Below are positions 1-5,923 of a stretch of DNA of 6,002 nucleotides, piece after piece. The position numbers and the translations under genes were made by a program. Source of the stretch: Rickettsiales bacterium (GTDB lineage: Bacteria; Pseudomonadota; Alphaproteobacteria; Rickettsiales; UBA1997). Numbering within the stretch: the stretch's first letter is position 1; every line of letters begins with the position of its first letter. Below the pieces are notes generated by a model. That model ran no database searches. It was not told where the DNA came from and was given only the letters and a program-made list of their open reading frames with translations. The stretch is from NCBI GenBank assembly GCA_947425005.1, contig CANDYP010000086.1:1-6002 (forward strand), given 5' to 3'.

Positions 1-2
1 AC

Positions 3-47
3 GCGCCATTCAATGTTGTGTTTGCTCTTTTGGGGCATGATTTGTAA
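3..47 (+). CDS. Possible C-terminal end of an upstream gene (partial)
   Basis: The third forward frame is open from the left edge and ends in TAA at 45-47, giving 14 residues (APFNVVFALLGHDL). The other two forward frames also stay open for a short way, so the choice rests only on a tidy stop 41 bases before ruvA. The peptide does not look like the usual end of RuvC, the common upstream neighbour of ruvA. The product cannot be named. Confidence 0.25.
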   Translation, partial: APFNVVFALLGHDL

Positions 48-88
48 AAAATTAGACAAAATAAAATTCACTCCAACCACTCAAAATC

Positions 89-718
89 ATGATCGGAAAA
101 CTCCGCGGTTTTATTGACTCAATCACAGAAGACAAGTGCGTCATCGACGTTAACGGCGTGGGTTACGTCGTCTTTTTGTCCGGCAAAACTGCCGCTGCGC
201 TAAAAACTTTTTCGCGAGAAAAAGAAATCTCGCTCATCATTGAAACCGCCGTCAAAGAAGACGCCATCGAGCTCTACGGTTTTGTTTCTGAAATCGAAAA
301 AATCTGGTTTTTGGAATTAACCAAAGTGCAAGGCGTCGGCAACAAAATGGGCCAGAAAATTCTCAGCGCTTTGACGATTGAGGATCTAGCCAAAGCCTTA
401 ATTTCTTCCGACATCAAAACCTTCTCCAACATCTCGGGCATTGGTCCCAAACTGGCAACGCGCTTGACCACCGAATTAAAAGACAGTCCAAAAAAACTCG
501 GAATCAGTTTCGATTTCGACGTCCAAAAATCCGAAAACTTCACCGAAATTTCCAACAACCATCTCGCCTCCGATGCCCTCTCCGCCCTAGAAAACCTAGG
601 CTACAAAAAACACGACTGCCTGCGCGTAATCAACTTTTTACTCGAGGCAAATCCCCAAATTACTTTAGAAAACCTAATCACCTCAAGCTTGCGCGAACTC
701 AGCAAAAATAAATTTTAA
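89..718 (+). CDS. ruvA: Holliday junction branch migration protein RuvA
   Basis: RuvA binds the four-way Holliday junction as a tetramer or octamer and loads RuvB hexamers that drive branch migration in recombination and fork repair in the cytoplasm. The 209-residue length is normal for the family. Residues 1-64 are the OB-fold domain, starting with the typical MIGKLRG and ending in a KEDAIELYGF block; E57 and D58 match the acidic pin that separates strands at the junction centre. Two helix-hairpin-helix motifs follow, VQGVG at 80-84 and ISGIG at 115-119. About 140-160 is a variable linker, and about 160-205 is the small C-terminal domain that contacts RuvB. The start is fixed by family conservation; there is no Shine-Dalgarno, only CACTCA at 78-83. 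Its usual partner ruvB is separated from it by an unrelated gene. Identification is very secure. Confidence 0.97.
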   Translation: MIGKLRGFIDSITEDKCVIDVNGVGYVVFLSGKTAAALKTFSREKEISLIIETAVKEDAIELYGFVSEIEKIWFLELTKVQGVGNKMGQKILSALTIEDLAKALISSDIKTFSNISGIGPKLATRLTTELKDSPKKLGISFDFDVQKSENFTEISNNHLASDALSALENLGYKKHDCLRVINFLLEANPQITLENLITSSLRELSKNKF

Positions 719-727
719 CCACTCACC

Positions 728-2575
728 ATGAACACACCAACCCTAGACCCAACCGAAATTTACTCCGCTTTTGATTGGAGCGAAGATTACGAACTAGAAT
801 TTAAATCCGCTCAAGGCGGCTTACCTCGTAGCTTGTGGGAAACCTACAGCGCCTTCGCCAATAGTAGCGGAGGAGTTATTTTACTTGGCGTCAAAGAAGA
901 TGGCACAGTTAGTGGAGTTGATAAAAATCTGATGCTGAAACTAAGAAAGAGCTTCTGGGATTCGATCAACAATCGCGAAAAAATTAGCACTAATTTAGTC
1001 AGCGAGAACGACGTCAGAGAAGTCAGCTGCGCATCAAAAACAGTTTTGGCAATTCGAATACCGCGAGCATCGCGTTACCAACGCCCAGTTTACGTCGGAC
1101 AAAATCCACTCAGCGGAACATATCGTCGCAATTACGAGGGCGATTACCATTGTTCCGCACAAGAAGTCAGGCGCATGATGTCGGATTCTTTGGAAGAATC
1201 TGCCGACTCTAAAATCATGGAAGGATTTACATTGGATGACTTAGACAGTCGCAGCCTTCAAGAATATCGCAATCGCTTCTCTTCTTTTAAACCTACGCAT
1301 GCCTGGCTGAATGAAGATGCAAAAGGATTTTTAACCAAAATTGGCGGCTGGAAAAAGGAGAGAAATGGCGACAAGGAGGGAATTACACTAGCTGCAATTC
1401 TTATGCTTGGCACAGACGAAACGATCCGAGATGCCCTACCTCAGTACCAAATAAATTATTACGAGAAACTTTCTTCAGATCCGAAAACGCGCTGGACCGA
1501 TCGCATTACCACTGATGGCACTTGGAACGCCAACCTTTTTCAGTTTTACTTAAGAGTGTCGCAACGACTCACTCAAGATCTAAAACTACCATTTCAATTA
1601 GACGAAAATTTATTTCGCAAAGGAGAGACCGAAGCTCATGAAGCTGTTCGTGAAGCGCTTGTAAACTCCATTATTCACGCAGATTATTGCGGACAAGGCG
1701 GCATCATCATTGAGAAAAAACGTGATCAGTTCGAATTTTCTAATCCCGGCTCATTATTGATTTCCAAGAGCCAGTTAATTGATCAGAAATCACGAAATAG
1801 CATTAGTGAATGCCGTAATAAAACCCTCCAACATATGTTCACAATGATTGGTGCGGCAGAAAAAGCCGGATCCGGAATTGATAAAATTTACCGCGGCTGG
1901 GAATCTCAACATTGGCGTAAGCCGGCAGTAAATGAATTTTTTCAGCCGGACCGTGTTTATTGGACGCTACAAATGATTAGCCTGATCCCAGAAGAGTCTT
2001 TGACTCGTCTCGAGAAATATCTTGGTACAAAATTTAAGAATCTTGGAGAATTTGAGGTTCAGGCTCTGGTGGCAGCAGACGTTGAGGGGCACGTAACCAA
2101 CACCAGAATGTGCCAAATTACTAACCGACATCCTTCGGATGTGACAAAGCTGCTACAGTCTCTAGTATCTCAAAATATACTCGTTCCTGAGGGCAAGAGC
2201 CGATGGACTAAATACAGACCCAGCTTGGCATTTAAGAATGGCGACTTAGCACTTAAGGAAAATGACTTAGCACTTAAGGAGGATGACTTAGCACTTAAGG
2301 AAAATGACTTAGCGCTTAAGCAGCTTTCAGAAGAAGATTTGCTGATTCTAAAAAAGGGACGAATGAACCCAGAATTAAGGAAAAATATCATCCTAAAATT
2401 GTGCAAAAATCAGTGGCTTACTCGCAAGCAACTGGGTCATTTACTTAATCGCAATCCTAGCAGCTTACGAAAAATTCTAACGCCGATGGTTGAACAAAGA
2501 ACTCTACATCTACTCCACCCAGACAAACCAAACAGAGTCGATCAAGCTTACAGAACCAACACTTCTAACTCTTAA
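728..2575 (+). CDS. Schlafen AlbA_2 / GHKL ATPase-like putative DNA-binding protein
   Basis: This 615-residue protein has the architecture often labelled 'ATP-binding protein' or 'RecG C-terminal helicase-like transcriptional regulator'; it is not a helicase. Residues about 20-150 form the AlbA_2 (Schlafen) domain, with ELEFKSA at 22-28 and FANSSGGVILLGV at 43-55. Residues about 295-395 resemble the HATPase_c_4 fold: an N-box-like EALVNSIIHADY at 309-320 (E309, N313, H317, D319) and a glycine-rich AGSGIDKI at 380-387. About 440-495 looks like a winged helix. A seven-residue repeat occupies 499-533, and a second helix-turn-helix-like region follows at about 545-600. Family members have been linked to transcription control and sometimes to phage defence; the role here is not shown. 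It sits 9 bases after ruvA and 6 before ruvB, so it is probably co-transcribed. There is no Shine-Dalgarno; CACTCA lies at 720-725. It is intact and looks acquired. Confidence 0.88.
   Translation: MNTPTLDPTEIYSAFDWSEDYELEFKSAQGGLPRSLWETYSAFANSSGGVILLGVKEDGTVSGVDKNLMLKLRKSFWDSINNREKISTNLVSENDVREVSCASKTVLAIRIPRASRYQRPVYVGQNPLSGTYRRNYEGDYHCSAQEVRRMMSDSLEESADSKIMEGFTLDDLDSRSLQEYRNRFSSFKPTHAWLNEDAKGFLTKIGGWKKERNGDKEGITLAAILMLGTDETIRDALPQYQINYYEKLSSDPKTRWTDRITTDGTWNANLFQFYLRVSQRLTQDLKLPFQLDENLFRKGETEAHEAVREALVNSIIHADYCGQGGIIIEKKRDQFEFSNPGSLLISKSQLIDQKSRNSISECRNKTLQHMFTMIGAAEKAGSGIDKIYRGWESQHWRKPAVNEFFQPDRVYWTLQMISLIPEESLTRLEKYLGTKFKNLGEFEVQALVAADVEGHVTNTRMCQITNRHPSDVTKLLQSLVSQNILVPEGKSRWTKYRPSLAFKNGDLALKENDLALKEDDLALKENDLALKQLSEEDLLILKKGRMNPELRKNIILKLCKNQWLTRKQLGHLLNRNPSSLRKILTPMVEQRTLHLLHPDKPNRVDQAYRTNTSNS
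2222..2326 (+). repeat. In-frame 21-bp tandem repeat coding for DLALKEN-type heptads
   Basis: Four near-identical 21-bp units start at 2243, 2264, 2285 and 2306, each beginning GACTTAGC(A/G)CTTAAG. A degenerate fifth unit (SLAFKNG) precedes them at 2222-2242. The encoded heptads are DLALKEN, DLALKED, DLALKEN and DLALKQL, residues 506-533 of the AlbA_2 protein. Hydrophobic residues recur every seven positions between charged ones, so the segment could form an amphipathic or coiled helix linking the two C-terminal helix-turn-helix-like regions. Unit number is likely to vary between strains. Confidence 0.9.
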
Positions 2576-2581
2576 CCAAAA

Positions 2582-3568
2582 ATGTCCAAAAACGAAAATT
2601 TAAATCCGGTTAAGCTGGAAGAAGAGCGCAGTGACAATCTGTTGCGGCCGAATTATTTGCGGGATTTTTTGGGACAGGAGAAGCTCAAAGAGAATCTCGG
2701 AATTTTTATTCAGGCGGCGAAAAATCGCGGTGACGCGCTGGATCACACTTTGTTTTACGGGCCTCCGGGCTTAGGCAAAACCACCCTCGCCCAAATCATT
2801 GCGCACGAAATGGGGGTCGGATTTAAAGGCACGGCCGGGCCGGTAATTACAAAATCGGGCGACCTCGCAGCCTTGCTCACCAACCTTCAAGAGGGCGACA
2901 TCTTCTTCATCGACGAGATTCACCGCCTCAACAAAAACGTCGAAGAAGTGCTCTACAGCGCGATGGAGGACTTCAAGCTCGACATCATCATCGGCGAAGG
3001 TCCGGCGGCGCGCGCCATTAAAATCGACTTGCCGAAATTCACGTTGGTCGGCGCCACCACGCGCATTGGGCTGATCGCCAATCCACTCAAAGACCGCTTC
3101 GGCATTCCACTGCGCATTAATTTTTACACCGATTTGGAACTCGAACAAATCGTGCTGCGCGACGCCAAAATTTTAGGAATTGAAATTGAAAAAGACGCCG
3201 CTTTTGAAATCGCCCGCAGATCCCGCGGCACGCCAAGAATCGCCATTCGCCTGCTCAAACGCGTGCGCGATTTTGTCTCTGCTGCCGGCCAAAAAACCGT
3301 CACCCGCGAAATCGCCGACAGCTCTCTGAAGCGCTTGGAGATTGACGGGGTTGGTCTCGACGCCTCCGACTACCGCTACCTCCTCTTCATCGCGAAGAAC
3401 TACCGCGGCGGCCCCGTCGGCATCGACACCATCGCCTCCGCCATCTCGGAAGAAAAGGATTCCGTCGAAGACACCATCGAGCCTTTCCTCATCCAAAAAG
3501 GCTTCGTCGAAAAAACCCCTCGTGGCCGCGTGTTAACTGAAGCGGCAATTAAACATTTGGGCCTCTAG
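2582..3568 (+). CDS. ruvB: Holliday junction branch migration ATPase RuvB
   Basis: RuvB is the AAA+ hexameric motor that pulls DNA through RuvA-bound Holliday junctions, using ATP. At 328 residues it is full length for the family. Motifs in order: Walker A GPPGLGKTTLA at 60-70, Walker B with the catalytic pair D111-E112 in FFIDEIHRL, sensor 1 GATTR at 157-161, and the arginine finger R172 in PLKDRFG. The small AAA lid follows, then a C-terminal winged helix with the DNA-contacting TPRGRV at 312-317. The ATG at 2582 gives the expected N-terminal lead-in of about 25 residues; it lies 6 bases after the preceding stop and has no Shine-Dalgarno. The gene is probably translated from the ruvA transcript. 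The sequence resembles alphaproteobacterial RuvB from memory. All key residues are present. Confidence 0.98.
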   Translation: MSKNENLNPVKLEEERSDNLLRPNYLRDFLGQEKLKENLGIFIQAAKNRGDALDHTLFYGPPGLGKTTLAQIIAHEMGVGFKGTAGPVITKSGDLAALLTNLQEGDIFFIDEIHRLNKNVEEVLYSAMEDFKLDIIIGEGPAARAIKIDLPKFTLVGATTRIGLIANPLKDRFGIPLRINFYTDLELEQIVLRDAKILGIEIEKDAAFEIARRSRGTPRIAIRLLKRVRDFVSAAGQKTVTREIADSSLKRLEIDGVGLDASDYRYLLFIAKNYRGGPVGIDTIASAISEEKDSVEDTIEPFLIQKGFVEKTPRGRVLTEAAIKHLGL

Positions 3569-3676
3569 TTGTAATTTCGCGGGGTCGCAACTTATAAAAT
3601 CGCGGTAGTTCAACTTATAAAATCGCGGATTTTCTATTTACAAAATCGCGGGGTGTGTGTTATTAAAATTGTCGGG
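3565..3676. repeat. Phased 23-bp repeat array upstream of the DUF4143 ATPase
   Basis: An 18-bp element, CAACTTATAAAATCGCGG, occurs twice without mismatch at 3588-3605 and 3611-3628. A third copy at 3634-3651 matches at 15 of 18 positions, and a fourth at 3565-3582 matches at 13 of 18 and overlaps the ruvB stop codon. A decayed copy, kept mainly as AAAAT plus a late TCGGG, lies at about 3657-3676. The cores TCGCGG start at 3577, 3600, 3623 and 3646, exactly 23 bases apart, with 5-base variable spacers between elements. The array fills most of the 147-base gap between ruvB and the ATPase. It looks like a series of protein-binding sites, an iteron-like array or a mobile-element remnant; which of these is not known. 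Confidence 0.85.
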
Positions 3677-3715
3677 AATAAAAACTCTCATTTTTAATAT
3701 TTTTTCACTCATTCA

Positions 3716-4957
3716 ATGTCTCAAGGCAAATACACTCGTTGGCAAATTGACGTTGTCAAAAAAGCTTTAAAATCACGTCGCATCTTGGTTTTAGCCGGTC
3801 CGCGCCAATGCGGCAAAACCACTTTGGCAAAACAATTAGCCTCTGCAGACACAATCTACAGAACCCTCGACGACGTCACCTTGCTGGCGGCAGCGCAGGC
3901 AGATCCGCACGGATTTATTGCCCACGACAAAAACTTAATGATTATTGACGAGGTGCAGCGCGCGCCGATGTTGCTTCAAGCTTTGAAGCAAGACGTTGAC
4001 GTCAACCAAAAATTCGGCAGATTTTTACTCACCGGTTCCGCGAATATTCAATCTTTGCCAGGCGTTTCGGAGTCGCTAGCTGGCAGGGTTCGCAAGGTTC
4101 GTCTGCGCCCACTAACCCAGGGGGAAATATTAGCAACCAGGCCCAACTTTTTGAAATCGGCTTTCGCGCAAAAATTCAAAACTGCGAAAGATTCCGCCAA
4201 AAAAACCAAAGATGCTTACCTCAAAATAGCCTTGAAAGGCGGCTATCCCGAGGCGCTAAGAGCCAAAGAAAAAGAGGCAAAACGTTGGCACAAAGATTAT
4301 TTGAACGCCTTGATCGAGCGCGATTTGCAAGACATCCTCAACATCAAACGTCACGACAGCATGCATAAATTGCTGGAAATTTTGGCCGCGTGGTCGAGTA
4401 AATTTATGGATATTTCCGCAATTGGCTCCGGACTTTCTTTGTCGCGCCCTACTTTAGAATCTTACATCAATGCCTTGGAAGCGCTTTATTTAGTAGAGCG
4501 CGTCCGACCTTGGCCAAAAACGGATTACGATCGCGCCAGCAAGCAGGATAAATTATTTATGACTGATACGGGATTGATGTCTGCCATACTTCGCTGGCAA
4601 TTTGATAAGGTACGCTTGGATGGTGAAAAAAACGGCAAGCTGATTGAAACTTTTGTTTTTACGGAACTAGCGGCAATCATTGATTCGCAGGAAGACGAGT
4701 ACCAGCTCTACCACTACCGCGATCGCGAGAAGCACGAGGTTGATTTTGTAATTGAAAATGAAGATGAGGACATTCTCGGAATCGAAGTGAAAGCGGGCTC
4801 TCTGGTTAATTCAGACAGCTTCAAACACCTAAAATGGTTTAAAGAAAACATCGCCAAAGAACGAAAATTTATTGGAATAGTTTTCTACACCGGCGACAAC
4901 ATTGTTTCATTTGGCGAGGGATTTTGGGCAGTGCCGATTAGTGCATTGTGGCAATAA
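3716..4957 (+). CDS. AAA ATPase of the AAA_14/DUF4143 type with nuclease-like C-terminus
   Basis: This 413-residue protein belongs to the widespread ATPases annotated 'ATP-binding protein, DUF4143 domain'. Residues about 20-135 are the P-loop domain (AAA_14): Walker A GPRQCGKTTLA at 28-38, Walker B LMIIDEVQRAP at 74-84 with D78-E79, and a sensor-like LLTGSANI at 104-111. The middle region, about 200-290, is probably helical and includes LSLSRPTLESYINALEALYL, a winged-helix-like element typical of the family. The C-terminal part carries a PD-(D/E)XK-like signature: D343 in HEVDF, then E357 and K359 in GIEVKAG. The physiological role of the family is unsettled; links to mobile elements and defence have been suggested. 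The start follows CACTCA (3706-3711), with no Shine-Dalgarno. The upstream gap is occupied by phased repeats, and a hairpin follows the stop. The gene is complete. Confidence 0.92.
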   Translation: MSQGKYTRWQIDVVKKALKSRRILVLAGPRQCGKTTLAKQLASADTIYRTLDDVTLLAAAQADPHGFIAHDKNLMIIDEVQRAPMLLQALKQDVDVNQKFGRFLLTGSANIQSLPGVSESLAGRVRKVRLRPLTQGEILATRPNFLKSAFAQKFKTAKDSAKKTKDAYLKIALKGGYPEALRAKEKEAKRWHKDYLNALIERDLQDILNIKRHDSMHKLLEILAAWSSKFMDISAIGSGLSLSRPTLESYINALEALYLVERVRPWPKTDYDRASKQDKLFMTDTGLMSAILRWQFDKVRLDGEKNGKLIETFVFTELAAIIDSQEDEYQLYHYRDREKHEVDFVIENEDEDILGIEVKAGSLVNSDSFKHLKWFKENIAKERKFIGIVFYTGDNIVSFGEGFWAVPISALWQ

Positions 4958-4988
4958 AGTTTTTGGAACTTTTGAGTTAAGCTTAATG

Positions 4989-5026
4989 CTCAGTCAAGCC
5001 CCCCTGATAAGGGGGGTTTGACTGAG
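4989..5026. terminator. Strong 16-bp hairpin after the ATPase gene, possible transcript end
   Basis: The left arm CTCAGTCAAGCCCCCC (4989-5004) pairs along its full length with the right arm GGGGGGTTTGACTGAG (5011-5026), leaving the loop TGATAA. All 16 pairs form, one of them a G·U (4998 with 5017). It lies 31 bases after the ATPase stop, where a terminator is expected, but no T tract follows on either strand. It may therefore be a transcript-stabilising or weak terminator hairpin, or a REP-like or mobile element, rather than a standard intrinsic terminator. A perfect 10-bp palindrome, TTAAGCTTAA, sits just upstream at 4977-4986. Confidence 0.6.
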
Positions 5027-5040
5027 AGCCTTATTCAGGA

Positions 5041-5070
5041 TTGACATCCAAAAGAATACCGACTTAGAGT
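5041..5070 (+). promoter_or_regulatory. Putative sigma70-type promoter of the toxin–antitoxin operon
   Basis: A perfect -35 hexamer, TTGACA (5041-5046), is followed after 18 bases by TAGAGT (5065-5070), which matches the -10 consensus at 4 of 6 positions. Transcription would begin near 5077, about 25 bases before the antitoxin ATG. The imperfect palindrome AGAGTACACT (5066-5075) overlaps the -10 and is a reasonable operator for autorepression by a ribbon-helix-helix antitoxin. This is inferred from sequence pattern only. Confidence 0.5.
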
Positions 5071-5090
5071 ACACTTTTACCTTACCAATT

Positions 5091-5096
5091 AGGAGG
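5091..5096 (+). promoter_or_regulatory. Consensus Shine-Dalgarno site of the antitoxin gene
   Basis: AGGAGG ends 5 bases before the ATG at 5102 and fixes that start. It is the only clear Shine-Dalgarno in front of any gene in the window, which suggests that the antitoxin is translated more strongly than the toxin downstream. Confidence 0.85.
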
Positions 5097-5101
5097 CACA
5101 A

Positions 5102-5386
5102 ATGAGATCATTAGAAAAACACCCCAAAACCAAAACCAGCTTTTACATTTACGACGACTTAAAAGCCAAAATGGCCAAGCTCGTGCCAAGCGGCAAGCAG
5201 ACTGAGTTCGTCAACGATTCGCTGCAAGAAATTTTGGAAAGAATGGAGAAGGGAAAAGCAAAAATCCTTGCGCTGCAAGAGTTGGATGCAATCAAGCCCG
5301 TTAAAAGAAAAGGCACCGCAAGGCAGGCTTTGGAAAAATCGAGAGAAGAAAGAAATAAATCGCTTTTAAAAAACATCAAAAAATAA
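5102..5386 (+). CDS. Ribbon-helix-helix-type antitoxin of a PIN toxin pair
   Basis: This 94-residue basic protein is the likely antitoxin for the PIN protein that follows. Residues about 11-48 look like a ribbon-helix-helix DNA-binding unit: a short beta strand with alternating residues (KTSFYIYDD), then two helices around AKMAKLV and QTEFVNDSLQEIL separated by the turn PSGKQ. Residues about 49-94 are rich in lysine, glutamate and arginine, probably helical or disordered, and would wrap the toxin active site, as the tails of such antitoxins usually do. The gene has its own promoter and a consensus Shine-Dalgarno, and ends 11 bases before the toxin start. Autorepression through the palindrome at 5066-5075 is plausible. 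No family symbol can be assigned with confidence; the call rests on size, fold pattern and the neighbouring gene. Confidence 0.75.
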   Translation: MRSLEKHPKTKTSFYIYDDLKAKMAKLVPSGKQTEFVNDSLQEILERMEKGKAKILALQELDAIKPVKRKGTARQALEKSREERNKSLLKNIKK

Positions 5387-5397
5387 CCCTTCAAAAC

Positions 5398-5850
5398 ATG
5401 ACCTCCAAACAATTAGTCGTTGATTCCTGCGTATTCGTTAAGCTCTTCCTTGACGAGGGCGATCAAAAAAACGCCGTGGAGTTTTTTAAAAAAATAATCT
5501 CTAGCGGCGCTGAGGTTTACGTTCCCAAATTATTTATTTACGAAGTGCTCAGCATCTGCTCGTTAAAAAAAATCGACGCACAAAAAATTTTGTCAGTTTT
5601 AAATCGTCACAGAAAACTTTATTTGCAGGTAGTTGACCCGGAAGATTCATTGTTACTCTCCGCCACAGAAATGACCAAACGCGGCCACCTCAAATCCGGC
5701 TACCCCTCATTCTACGACTGCTCTTACCACGCTTTAGCAATCGAGAAAAAATGCACCTTCATCACCTCCGACGCCAAACATTTTGCCAAAACCAAAAACC
5801 TCGGCTCAGTTAAATTGTTTGAGAAAATTGATTTGGATGATTTATTTTAA
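5398..5850 (+). CDS. PIN-domain ribonuclease toxin (VapC-like)
   Basis: This 150-residue single-domain PIN protein is probably a metal-dependent RNase that inhibits growth by cutting RNA when not held by its antitoxin. The four acidic residues expected of an active PIN site are visible: D9 in LVVDSCVFVKLF, E49 in PKLFIYEVLS, D107 in FYDCSYHALA, and D125 in FITSDAKHF. Length and spacing fit VapC-type toxins. The start follows CTTCAAAAC and has no Shine-Dalgarno; translational coupling to the antitoxin gene 11 bases upstream would make toxin output depend on antitoxin translation. The RNA target cannot be predicted from sequence. No inactivating change is seen, so the toxin is probably functional. 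Confidence 0.88.
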   Translation: MTSKQLVVDSCVFVKLFLDEGDQKNAVEFFKKIISSGAEVYVPKLFIYEVLSICSLKKIDAQKILSVLNRHRKLYLQVVDPEDSLLLSATEMTKRGHLKSGYPSFYDCSYHALAIEKKCTFITSDAKHFAKTKNLGSVKLFEKIDLDDLF

Positions 5851-5923
5851 AAATACTTCGTCGAAAAAACTTAATGCGCGCAGGTTTTAACTACACCCAA
5901 ACAACAACCAACTCACCAACGCC

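Noticed and set aside
42..67. Promoter for ruvA (TTGTAA at 42-47, TAAAAT at 62-67)
   Set aside because: The -10-like hexamer is good, but the spacer is only 14 bases and the sequence is generally A/T-rich, so the match is not convincing.
274..558. Reverse-strand frame opposite ruvA
   Set aside because: It is fully inside conserved ruvA, with no domain or initiation signal.
2170..2406. Reverse-strand frame with a repetitive SLSAKS-type peptide
   Set aside because: It is the antisense reading of the 21-bp tandem repeat in the AlbA_2 gene; the repetition is explained by the + strand gene.
2771..3496. Two long reverse-strand open frames opposite ruvB
   Set aside because: They lie antisense to a clearly conserved ruvB and arise from its C-ending codons; the proteins show no recognisable domain.
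3342..3536. Forward 64-residue frame inside ruvB
   Set aside because: It is a serine/threonine/proline-rich out-of-frame reading of the conserved ruvB C-terminus, with no ribosome site.
3565..3676. CRISPR array
   Set aside because: The units are 18 bp with only 5-base spacers, too short for CRISPR spacers, and no cas gene is nearby.
3695..3700. -10 element TAATAT before the ATPase gene
   Set aside because: It lies in a T/A-rich run without a matching -35 at the right distance; a promoter probably exists in this gap but cannot be placed.
5149..5412. Reverse-strand frame opposite the antitoxin
   Set aside because: It overlaps the whole antitoxin coding region, and the + strand has the promoter, Shine-Dalgarno and partner gene.
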